Positions 19,561 to 29,444 of a stretch of 29,858 bases of DNA are shown here, in pieces; position 1 is the first letter of the stretch, and every line of letters begins with the position of its first letter. Under the pieces are notes generated by a model. It did no database searches. It was not told where the DNA came from and was given only the letters and a program-made list of their open reading frames with translations. The DNA lies in assembly GCA_002751075.1 (NCBI GenBank), contig NAOQ01000752.1, forward strand, positions 2,402 to 32,259, read 5' to 3'. The translations under genes were made by a program, and so were the position numbers. Source of the stretch: Ichthyophonus hoferi (Eukaryota > Opisthokonta > Ichthyosporea > Ichthyophonida > Ichthyophonidae).

Positions 19561-21007
19561 TTTATTATAGTAATTGCCGATATCATTTTTATTTTTATAT
19601 ATTCTTTCATCCATTATGGAGTTAGCCACAATTACAACGGAAAATCAAGATAAAAAGGAAATCATTTTCCAGTTTTACTACAGAAAATGAACTATAACGT
19701 CAAAAGATATAGTATACCATATTCCATATATAATATAAATGACAATATATTGTTAGTAAATTAATTATTAATTATTAATATAACTATTCTGCCATATGTT
19801 GTACGTATATGTATATATGTATATGTAGTTCTGTTTGGCAGGTAATACTTTATGTCCAAATGCCAATATATATACAAATATATGAAAAAAAACAAAAAAA
19901 AAAACTAGAAATGCAATTCCTTCTCATTTGAGCTCAAATACACAGCCGAAATTCATGTTATCACTCGAAAATAAATTTTATTTTATTGTATTTCGTTTCA
20001 AAAAGTTATGAATTATTCCAAAACCATATATATTATAAGTATTTAAGCTAGGTTTATGAGCCTGATATAGTGGAAATAAAATATTTAATGCGATAAGTTT
20101 ATCGAATGGAATTGTTTCCCGCCAAAATATTTTTTTCAAAATAAGATGAGATGACATATTATATCTATATTAAACCATTAGGGATATATTTAAAAGAATA
20201 TCTATTTATGGTTAAATTAAAAATCCCAATAATATTTATTATATGTTTTTCTAAAAAATATATAGATATATATATATATATTTATAGTTAAATTAAAAAT
20301 AAAAATAAAAACAATTTTATATATTTTATAGAACATTATATAAAAAGTGATTATTCATGAATATGTCTATATTGGAGCATGCAGGAATCTAGAATATGCA
20401 TCGATTAATTAAAATGTCTGGGGTTGCGCATTTATGATTTCTGGAATGGAATGTATGCTTTATAGTTAAAAGATTCCGAATCGCGTATTATATTGTAGCT
20501 GGTATTGTTATTGTCTTGTTGTTATATTATTATTATATTTTTAGAATTATGATAGTATTCTCATTAAAATACCATTTAGAACATATGAGAAGGAATTTTT
20601 TATTAATAAAAACTAAATTGGAGCATAATAAAATAATAAATATAATAATATTAATATTTTACTTTTTATTTTCCCAGCTCGAAAACACCCTATTCTTTTC
20701 TTTTCTCTTTCTATCTGACCTTATTCCAACCTTCAGAGCCCACCCAACACATCGCCCTAACACATGTTCATAGCTACTTTATATACAAGAACCAGTCTTT
20801 CTGACTGATTGAATCATTGAAAAAATTAAAAACAATCTATCAGGTCCAAGTATTGTAGCTTCGCGTGGTCAATATATACCTACAGCCCAGGTTTAGAGGC
20901 CTTAGAGAGACACAACAGCAAAAATAAAAACCTACCGCGCAACATAACAAAAGTCGCAACAAATATAGCTTTATATACCTGTGTTAGTTAGTTTACTATA
21001 CGCCAAC

Positions 21008-21118
21008 ATGTCTAACAAAAATGCCACACATATCCTAAAGAGAAAATCTAGTGTGTGCAAAGAGACACCTAGACTGGCTTCCAGTGATATGTCATCAGGG
21101 GTCGAATACCCCTCACAG
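21008..21118 (+). CDS. Cyclase gene exon 1
   Basis: ATG in CCAACATGT; 37 codons of polar Lys/Ser-rich N-terminus (MSNKNATHILKRKSS...), ending CCCTCACAG|gtatac in phase 0. An in-frame GTG upstream is not needed. Confidence 0.65.
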
Positions 21119-24100
21119 GTATACTATACAGTAAAATACATTTTTTATTGTTCAGTTAATAATAAAAATGTATATGTATATGTACGTATGTATCTATGTA
21201 TATATGTACATCTATATCATCCTATACATACCTACCACCCTAACATCCCACCACTCATACCACTTTTCCACCACTACCCTCCCCTATACAGTCCCTCAGT
21301 CCAGTCAGCCCACTACTTCCTCCTGACCCTGAACACATGAGTAAATGTACTCTATTATCTTTTGTCAAGACCCTCTACCTTGAAACCAAAGCTGCCCAAG
21401 GCATATTAAACATGATAGATGAGATAGACAATATACTAGAGGATGCTATATGTAATAACTGGTCTACCATTGACCTGATGGAGAGGTTACTGCCAGCAGG
21501 TCATTCTGAAATGCCTGGGGCCAAGGTAAGGGAAAAATGGTTAGTGCGGTGGATAGTGTAGAAATATTTGATCTGGTATAATCTAATGTATTTATGTATC
21601 AGTTATAAATTTTAAGGCATGATAGGCTATAAGTATATTAGGTAGTATGGGGTTAGATTATAATAGATTGGATTGAATTATAGTGGATGATGTTATATTA
21701 TATTATATCATACTATATTGCACTGTATTTGATTCTATAGGATTATATTATATTATATTATATTGGATTAAATTATATATTGTTAATTTGTTTAATATTT
21801 ATTTACAAGCCTATTTATTTAAACACTTGCAGCAATATCATACAATATTATACTCTATCTCACGGCCCCAAACCATTACCCTATCTATATTTATACATAA
21901 CCCTTCATTTGATATAACAATATTTGAATATTAATAAAAATATTAATATATATATATATACCGAGTTATAACCCTGAATGTATTCAATATATAAAATACA
22001 TTTTACCATGCACCGCATATTTATAATTAAGACAACCTCGCGTACTATATTGCCATACCTAGTCAGTCTAGTTTTTAATTTTTACAAATATAAAATCCTC
22101 AATATTTTGAATATGAAATTTTAAATAATTTTAAATTTTAAATACTCCTTAATACAGATTATTTTTATACGCACAATGGACGAGACACTAGGCATGGTTG
22201 ACTTCCACTACCCTAATATGGGAATGGACCAATTTGGATTATCATCCGACCAATTAGATAACTTGGTGGATTTTATTAAGGTAAATGATTGGATATGTGT
22301 TATGATGTGGGCCAGAGATTGGCTCTTCTAATTTAATATTAAAAGCCAACCACTTATTTACTTCTTTTTATTTAGGGTACTGTATTTATAAGTCAAAGAC
22401 AAGACACATACATTAAGATATATATATATATATATATGCAATAGAAAACTACAAGTGAAACGCTTAGAGCAATCTTTCTATTTAGTGTTAATTGCTGATC
22501 CCTTGTACTGATTGGGGTTTAATCACAGATGCATGTTTTATTTGTTCTTTTAAAAAGGTATTTTATAATATAATATGGTGTGGTAGCTTCTCAAAGGGTT
22601 CAAAGATCTTGCTAAGATGGGATGTATTGGCCTTCTAATCCTGGATCTAATCATATAGAATAGTATTGTATATATCTAGGTTTAGTTATATGCAAGAATG
22701 ATGATTGGTATATAACAAGCTATATCAAAGTATCAGGCTTTAAAAGCCCGAGATTGACCTAAATATATCCTAATTACAAAGACATATGAAGGTAGGTATG
22801 CAGGATTGGTGTAGATGAAGTGTGGGATAGGTATGTATGTGGTTATTTGAATATATATATATATATCCATAACTAGTATTATACTACCATACTATCATAC
22901 TACTATTTTATCATACCATTATACTATTATAGTATTATTCCTATTATACTAACATCTTATTACATTACCATATCATACTACTATACTATTATAATATTAA
23001 ATTACCATACTCCTATACTACCATACCATCATTATCAAACTATTACACTATCCTACATACATAATATCATACTATCAAACTGCAATACATATTACTATGC
23101 ATACCCACATACCCGCATATATATATATATATAGATGGAAGGCAGTTGTCGCCAAGTAATTAACAACAGGCTATACCTCGGATCACGTCTAGATGTCAGC
23201 AATCTGTATGTAGGCGCAGTCGTAGTCCTATGTGATACCTGTACCTATGACGCAATTCTGATGCGTACGGTAGTAAGATGGGGAGAGGTAGTAGACAATT
23301 TCATTGGGGATAGTGTCAAGGCCCGCAGGAAGGATCTAGCTCTAAAGGATATCTTTGAAGCTCTCCGCCTACCTGTACTAGATGATGCAATAGACGCCGC
23401 CATCAATGTATATGATGGATGAGGGGGTAGAGTGAGAGTAGTGGGTATAGTTGTATAGGTGCATGATGGTATAGGCAATGGGTGGGATGGCTTGTGTTGC
23501 GCTGTGGTGTGGTGTATTGTATCGTAATGTATTATATTATATATATTATATTATATATATATTATTATATTATGTTATATTGTATTATATTATATTATAT
23601 TGTATTATATTATATTTTAGTATATTTTATTATATTAGAGAATATAGTAGTTCATTATATTATATCATATTATAGTATATTTATAGTATATTATAGTATA
23701 GTGCACGTCTGCCTATACTAGATGATGCTCTAGATGACGCAATATGTGAGCGGGTACGGTGGGGATAGGTGTATAGGTAGATAGGGGGATAGATAATATC
23801 TGTTGTTACATTGTGGTGTAGTGTAATATGTTGTGTTATGTTGTGTTGGATATATTGTAGTGCGGTGAATGGTATGATATTGAAATATAGTGTTGAATAT
23901 TGTATTTTATGGTATTGTATTGTGTAGTACTGTATTTGATTGTATTGTATGGTATGGTATTGTATGGTATGATGTAGTATTTTATGTTATTACGTACTAT
24001 ATAATACCTTATACATGCATCATATGTCTAACAGTACCAATACATTTTTATAAAGTATATCACACTTGCAAACAATTTGATATACACAATCATATCACAT

Positions 24101-27100
24101 AATAATCAATATAGATTAAAGCATATTAAACTTGTTGTCCAACACTTACTATTGGTATACCTAATAACTACTATCTAATAATAATTCTCGCCCATAAGTT
24201 CTGAATCAATAAAAATAAGTATTTATTAGTTGTACCAACCAATGGTACAAGGTTGTACAAGCTTTTTAAGAGCCACCAATAATCAAGCATTATAGTATAG
24301 TACCACTACCACTCATAATCACAGAGATATTAATCTAATATATATACCATATTATTTGTCAAACCTAATAATAAGATAGACAATGAGTACCCCATATATA
24401 GGAATCCAATGACGTCATACACCCGTACTCACCTTTATGCTCTCATTACGTCACTAGGTACTAAGAGACCACGTGCCCTTTCACGACCTAGTCTTAGTAG
24501 TATACTATGATGGGATGATAGATATAGGTTTGGAAGAGGAGGAAGAGGATGATGCCATGCCTTTAGCCTTACCCCGGGTGATTATGGGGCCATTGTCCAA
24601 AAAGGTAACTGGGGACTGGTAGTATTATTATGATATAATTATATTTGGTTATTCTTTATTTTTATATATAATTGGATTATTTGCTTTCCTTTTTCCGTAT
24701 AGGTTATATATATTATTTCATTTATAATATGTTTCATTAGTATTATTATTACTATTAGATTTTCTTTTATAATTATATTATTTACTTTCTTTTTTAATTA
24801 TAATATATATATGTATATGCACATATAATTCATTCCTATCCTATCTTATCTTATCCTATCCTCCTCTTTCCTCTTCAATTATACACTTTAATCAAGCCAT
24901 AGCCTGCTAACATATTGTCGTACACTACAACAATACACCAACACCATGCACGTCAACGCCTACCCCGGGGCCACCCCGGGGCCCTGCCTACCCTGTATCC
25001 TTCCCATTCTTCCCTGTCCTCTCTACCCTCTACCCTACCTACTACTTACCCACAGTGCCCCCTACCGTCCCGCCCCCTTCTCTCCCAGTCAGGGCTAAGA
25101 ATAGGGAGGACTAGATCATGGAGATTATGTAAGGGTGGCGTCAAGGAATTAACACCTAGGTTGAAAAATCTCTTGAACTATCGTATAGGTAGGTACTAAG
25201 GTTAGATGTTAAATGTAGGGGGAGAGGGAGAGGGAGGGAGAGGGATGGAGAGAGGGACGGAAAATGAGGTAAAGGGTTGCCGTGGTGATGGTTGGAATGT
25301 AGATTAATTTTATATTAGAATTTAAGACTGTAGCGTCAATTTTTTGATATTTTCCAGTACTGTATATATATATATGGGTCAGCGCATCTCTTCTTCGTTT
25401 TCTCCTTCATCCTTTGCTTATAGTTTAATGGAATATAGTAAGGTATTGTATAGTCTCGTGTAATATAGTATAATAGTACATTCTAGTCTAGTATAGCATA
25501 ATATAGTATAGTATTAGTATACTAAAATATAATATAGTATAATATAATATAGTATTAGTATACTATAATATAATATAGTATAGTATAGTATTAGTATACT
25601 ATAATATAATATAGTATAGTATAGTAAAGTATAATATAGTATAGTATAGTATATTATATTATAGTATAGTGTATTGTACTGCTATACCATGCTAAAAAGA
25701 CATTTCCCTCCCTTCCTCACCCACCCACCCAACCACCCCGTACCGGCCCTAGTGTATCAAGAAGGCCAGACCATATCTATGGGCACCTCTGCTAGCGTGG
25801 AATTCCTAGACCAATTAATAGTTGATGCGTATTCCGGTAAATTCCATGGATTAACAGAACACTGCCAATTGGTTGAAAATGTGCGTAGGGGGAGTGGATT
25901 AGATAAATATAGGGAGATATACTTAGAAGTGTGTGTATGATATTGTGGCTATAAAGAGATACAAGTATATTTATAAACAATATTTTATAGTATTGTTATG
26001 TATGTAACGTATGATAAACATAGTGATATATAACTATAATTATAATAATTTATGGATGTGTAGTATTGTGATGTATATATGTGTGTATTATAATAATTAT
26101 ACTATTATATTATCATTGGTTCCTATGATTATCAAGCTACGTCTTTCAGTCATCCTTCTCGTTTGCGTGATACAATAAGATGCCATTGAATGGCTTGGAC
26201 TTAACGTTTTAAAATATTTTACTTTATCAGTCATTCTAACCGTTTGGTCAATAGGTTTTCTGTGTACACTCCAAGATTCATTTTATTACTTTATAGTATT
26301 AAATTAAGATAGACCAATGAATGAATGAAATTATAATCCCTGTAGATGATTGATTAGATAGCCAGATTAAATGAAATAACTAATTTTTAAAAATTAAATT
26401 TGAAATACAAAAAAAAATGAATAAATGAAAGATGGAAAGATATAGATGGACATAGAATATATGACGTAATTATGATACATTGGTGATAATACTATAAAAA
26501 TGTGCATGCTAAGTTATCTAATGGTCGAGCATTATTGGATATATGTCATATTACCTTTATAAACACTAGCCGACCATAACGATATTTTAAATAGGATGCA
26601 TAATGGTGATTCTTTTATAAATATAGATATTAACACACACACATGTTTTACACATACAAATATATCTGCCTATTATTTCGAGTTTGTTTTATATGGTTAT
26701 GAAAACATAGCCAGACATATTGGCCAGCTGAAATATGGAAATAAAACTTACCCTATTTATCCTGTCAATTATATTAGATTGTATAGATATTTATATTATC
26801 TTTATTCTCATTTTTGTATATATATCTGAAGCCTTATTAACTAAAACTTATATTTATTTTGTAAACTATGCTAGTATTGCATAAAGGTATTATTTGACGT
26901 GATATTTATATCCAATAGGCTCGCGAAGAATTTAGCATTTACAAGGATGATGGCATCACCAAGATAGGACGGGTTTCATTGGGTCTGGATCATCCAATCA
27001 ATCCCTTCTGTAGGGATATAATGCTGTTAGTCTATTGGCGTGCATAGACTAGTAACGCCCTTGATATATACTGTCATACTATCATACTATGATATATATA

Positions 27101-27224
27101 GAAATATATCACTAACACATTAAAATATGTGTATGTATTATGTACTAGTATGCATTCTACCTATCTTTATATCTAATATCATATTAACGTACACATTATC
27201 TTACCTTAATTCTTTCGTACATGT

Positions 27225-27265
<41 letters not shown>

Positions 27266-29310
27266 AGGAATGTCGTACTATCATACTCTCTATTATACAT
27301 CTATATCACAGATTCAAATATGTCTGTATAGTATGATAGACTAATACAATATACCTCTGTATTCATATAATCATGTCGACATATACATTATACCTGTACC
27401 TGTACTATACCTACACCTATCCTATACCCATACCTGTTACTAACATTGCCCCTACGCCTACCCTGTACCATATACCCTATACGTATCAGGCGTGCCTGCG
27501 ACAACATATCCCAGCGACTCTCTGTGTACAACAAAGAATGGAGGCAATTATCTAGGAACTTCTGTGAATTTGATGTTAGGTAAAGGGAAAGAGGAGAGGG
27601 AGTAGCGGAGTAGATGGTATTGGAAAGATGGGGATTAGAGATGTGAGAGAAAGAAAGAGAAAGAGGTATAGGGAGAGAGAGAGAGAGAAATGGAATAGCT
27701 TAAACCCAAATTGTCCAATAAAGGATGATAATAACAAAGTTTAATTTTAAAAGGGGTCTTATATTTTATATACCTTCCTTAGTGTATTGGTTGGTACTTT
27801 TTCATGGATGCTCTAGGATTTTAATAGATGGGCTCGCTCGCTTTGCCCTTTTATAAAGTCCAATCGGCAGTCAAGACATAGTCAAATTATTATCACTATC
27901 CAATCTATGTTATGTTTTTCTAAAATCAAAACTTCGGTGTTTATTAATATAGCCATACACACTCTCCCTCTCCTTTTCTCTCTCTTTATAGAACTCTCCT
28001 TCGCAACACTGACTATTACAATATGTACCTAGCCCCGCGTGAACAAATGGTGGCTATAGTATACTGTGATATTACAGGGTGAGGGCTATCAGTCTGTCTA
28101 CCGCTCCATATCATATGCCATATATATATATATCAGTTATTACTGCTGTGTAGTATATGTATATGGATATGTGTATATAAGCAGTAAGCTACATATGCTA
28201 TTATACATATCATTATTCATACATACATACATATATACATAGTAGTATTAAATGGCCTATTTTCCCTTTGCAACCAGTTCTATATGCACTTTATTGTACT
28301 ATATGATATATCCTTACCAATATACTACACAATACACACTACACTAAAGGGTTACTATACTATGCTATTAATCACATCTAGAGGTATGTCACCATGTAGT
28401 AATATAATACAATACAAATAGTAGTAATGGAATGGTATATAAATGAATGGTGACATACATATGCTGATATCAACCGTAATGGCTTATATTTAGTTGAAAA
28501 CATGCTGCATAGCTATAGTTAAGGTAAGAGATTGGATTAACCACATCATTAAAATTAATATTAAAATGGATCTCATTATATATATTACCATCATGTCATA
28601 TATATATACACATATATTTAAAACCATTTAAATCTTAATATATCCAAATAGCTCTCCACATTAGAATTGAAAATTATTTATTGCTGATTGGTATATATAG
28701 GTTTACCTGGCTTAGTGAGACTGTTCTTAAGAAACCATCACGAATTGGCGATCTGATTGATCGATGGAGTAATAAGGTGAACCTCTCCTCCAATTATCTA
28801 GATGTATAGTATAGTTATATACAGATATATATAGAGAGAATGTATATATATGCGGGTATAGTAATTGAAATAAGGTAATAAGTGCATATTTAAGCATAAG
28901 CATAGATATATTATTTACATCTGTTTCATATTTTTATTTCCTCTTAGTACCGTACACACATTCAGGTAGAATTATATATATATATATAATTATGCTAGAT
29001 TATAATGTAGTATGCTATAATATATATCTATTATTGCTGCATCTACACTCCTGAATATACTTACCTTTAGAAAATTTAGTATATTTATATTGAGCATAGT
29101 ACCATATTGTAAATAAAAATAAATAGTTAGCTTTACATGCCTTTATTTGGTCCAATTTCATTGGGTAAGCGGTCTTCCATTGTTTTCAATTATATCCTAA
29201 TTACTATGGTTACCATAAAAATGGAATGTATAATGTATACGTGCAGGCAGTGGAATATATCTGGCAATCAGGAGGAGTATTTGATAAGATGGTAGGCGAT
29301 TGTATCATAG
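21008..29310 (+). CDS. GAF-GAF-class III nucleotidyl cyclase gene, 12 exons, 3' end outside window
   Basis: Exons: 21008-21118, 21292-21525, 22158-22280, 23135-23407, 24458-24604, 25089-25188, 25753-25928, 26919-27025, 27490-27579, 27992-28078, 28701-28776 and 29247-29310. Phases match at every junction, giving 529 codons so far. The catalytic domain is clear from residue 454: FDVRTLL, then QMVAIVYCDITGFTWLSE and SGGVFDKMVGDCIIG. Asp480 and Asp526, 46 residues apart, fit the two metal-binding Asp residues of class III cyclases (44 apart in bacterial PAC). Upstream, two alpha/beta modules (about 60-240 and 240-430) end in GAF-style helices (for example RDIMLL...DNISQRL), and a short helical linker leads into the cyclase domain. 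There is no signal peptide or membrane span, so the enzyme should be soluble. The layout matches cyanobacterial CyaB-type adenylyl cyclases. Substrate-specifying residues lie beyond the window. The cyclase call is firm; the GAF calls are inferred from pattern only. Confidence 0.82.
21292..21525 (+). CDS. Cyclase gene exon 2
   Basis: The acceptor is cccctatacag and the donor GCCAAG|gtaagg. It encodes a Pro-rich lead (SLSPVSPLLPPDP) and a long helix (LETKAAQGILNMIDEIDNIL), then LMERLLPAGHSEMPGAK. The helix fits the N-terminal helix of a GAF domain. Other nearby AG acceptors break the phase. Confidence 0.75.
22158..22280 (+). CDS. Cyclase gene exon 3
   Basis: The acceptor is ccttaatacag and the donor ATTAAG|gtaaat; 41 codons, phase 0 at both ends. 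IIFIRTMDETLGMVDFHYP could be the first two beta strands of GAF domain 1. Confidence 0.72.
22865..23130. repeat. Degenerate ACTAT/ACTACCAT low-complexity tract in cyclase intron 3
   Basis: About 240 bp of irregular CATACTA/TACTAT words followed by (TA)n directly before the exon 4 acceptor. Same family of words as the array at the right end of the window. Confidence 0.7.
23135..23407 (+). CDS. Cyclase gene exon 4
   Basis: The acceptor is atatatatag and the likely donor ATCAAT|gtatat, phase 0 at both ends (91 codons). It encodes QVINNRLYLGSRLDVSNLYV, then GAVVVLCDTCTYDA, GEVVDNFIGDSVKARRKD and LRLPVLDDAIDAAIN. The middle fits the last strands and helix of GAF 1, and the end starts GAF 2. The frame itself stays open four more codons to a TGA at 23420, which would be a premature end if the intron were retained. 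Confidence 0.75.
23478..23705. repeat. TATTA/TATTATA low-complexity tract in cyclase intron 4
   Basis: A tract of (TATTA)n and TATAG words, about 200 bp, separating exon 4 from the partial copy of its end at 23704. A similar tract is at 21680-21780. Confidence 0.7.
23704..23790 (+). pseudogene. Partial duplicate of the exon 4 end inside intron 4
   Basis: CGTCTGCCTATACTAGATGATGC... parallels exon 4 from 23365 (CGCCTACCTGTACTAGATGATGC...). The translated words are RLPILDDALDDAI and RLPVLDDAIDAAI. The likeness goes on into intron sequence (GATAGGTGTATAGGT versus GTATAGTTGTATAGGT). It is preceded by a usable acceptor (atagtatag) and followed by CGG|gtacgg, but its phase does not fit the flanking exons. 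Read as a partial tandem duplication, not a working exon. Confidence 0.6.
24458..24604 (+). CDS. Cyclase gene exon 5
   Basis: The acceptor is attacgtcactag and the donor AAAAAG|gtaact; 49 codons, phase 0. VLRDHVPFHDLVLVVYYDG joins in frame to the exon 4 end to make a helix plus strand typical of a GAF domain start. It is followed by an acidic run (EEEEEDD) and LALPRVIMGPLSKK. Confidence 0.72.
24961..24983. repeat. CCCCGGGG double palindrome
   Basis: Two CCCCGGGGCC words separated by ACC in an otherwise AT-rich intron (intron 5). Fully self-complementary words of this kind are very rare in this sequence. Confidence 0.6.
25089..25188 (+). CDS. Cyclase gene exon 6
   Basis: The acceptor is ctctcccag and the donor ATAG|gtaggt, starting phase 0 and ending phase 1. 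It encodes SGLRIGRTRSWRLCKGGVKE, then LTPRLKNLLNYRI. An upstream acceptor (cacag, exon from 25056) keeps the frame and would add 11 residues (CPLPSRPLLSQ). Confidence 0.7.
25430..25685 (+). repeat. TATAG pentanucleotide array (cyclase intron 6)
   Basis: (TATAG)n and (TATAA)n words, with a higher-order unit GTATTAGTATACTATAATAT repeated about three times at 36-41-bp spacing. On the plus strand this is complementary to the ACTAT array at 29445-29858. Confidence 0.85.
25753..25928 (+). CDS. Cyclase gene exon 7
   Basis: The acceptor is ccggccctag after a Pro/Cys-coding pyrimidine tract. The donor is TTAGAA|gtgtgt. Its first two bases complete a Val codon. It encodes YQEGQTISMGTSASVEFLDQ, then SGKFHGLTEHCQLVENVRRG and DKYREIYLE. 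It is the core of the second GAF-like module. Confidence 0.78.
26919..27025 (+). CDS. Cyclase gene exon 8
   Basis: The acceptor is tatccaatag. It encodes AREEFSIYKDDGITKIGRVS, then LGLDHPINPFCRDIML. The only GT donor in the right phase is ATGCT|gttagt, chosen here. A GC-AG alternative would end it at 27037 (TATTG|gcgtgc) and add VYW. Confidence 0.7.
27222..27264. repeat. (CA)n(TA)n dinucleotide repeat
   Basis: A run of about twelve CA followed by nine or so TA, in cyclase intron 8. Confidence 0.9.
27490..27579 (+). CDS. Cyclase gene exon 9
   Basis: The acceptor is ctatacgtatcag and the donor GTTAG|gtaaag, phase 2 at both ends. It encodes RACDNISQRLSVYNKEWRQL, then SRNFCEFDV, the amphipathic linker between GAF 2 and the cyclase domain. 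The other two frames are poor or stop. Confidence 0.8.
27992..28078 (+). CDS. Cyclase gene exon 10 (first metal-binding Asp)
   Basis: The acceptor is ctctctctttatag and the donor ACAGG|gtgagg. TLLRNTDYYNMYLAPREQM, then VAIVYCDITG, the first beta strand of the class III catalytic core with Asp480. Confidence 0.9.
28701..28776 (+). CDS. Cyclase gene exon 11
   Basis: The acceptor is gtatatatag and the donor AATAAG|gtgaac. It completes ITGFT across the junction, then FTWLSETVLKKPSRIGDLID, then RWSNK. Confidence 0.9.
29247..29310 (+). CDS. Cyclase gene exon 12 (second metal-binding Asp)
   Basis: The acceptor is tatacgtgcag and the donor ATCATAG|gtaagc, ending in phase 1. AVEYIWQSGGVFDKMVGDCI with Asp526, the hairpin of the class III core. 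The next exon is outside the window. Confidence 0.9.
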
Positions 29311-29338
29311 GTAAGCTAGCTAATTGTTTAATCATTTT

Positions 29339-29371
<33 letters not shown>

Positions 29372-29444
29372 TAGTATTAATCAAGTAGCTGTTATTATTA
29401 TAGCTTCAATAATTTATTTATTTTAATTAATTTCTATCCCTGTC

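Larger units (their letters stand above)
17776..21007. other. Gene-free stretch
   Basis: About 3.2 kb of AT-rich DNA with no convincing exon. It holds the diverged relative of the 175-bp repeat (18425-18512), the G-rich tract (18633-18661), a complete R2 copy (19384-19560) and several (TA)n tracts. Openings of 60-100 codons here are of the low-complexity Lys/Asn/Ile/Tyr kind expected by chance. The promoter of the cyclase gene should lie in the last few hundred bases. Confidence 0.5.

Noticed and set aside
21680-21780. TATTA-rich tract as a possible origin or matrix attachment site
   Set aside because: Indistinguishable from the many other AT-rich microsatellites here; nothing specific supports a function.
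23245-23478. 77-codon minus opening opposite cyclase exon 4
   Set aside because: Antisense shadow of a real exon, rich in Ser, Thr and Pro as expected from the complement.
24915-25199. 94-codon frame starting upstream of cyclase exon 6
   Set aside because: Only the part from 25056 or 25089 has splice and phase support. The upstream part (Ser/Pro/Leu-rich) is the pyrimidine tract and intron.
1300-29160. Many ATTGG/CCAAT words across the window
   Set aside because: A rough expectation for this base composition is several dozen per 30 kb on both strands, about what is seen. No enrichment.
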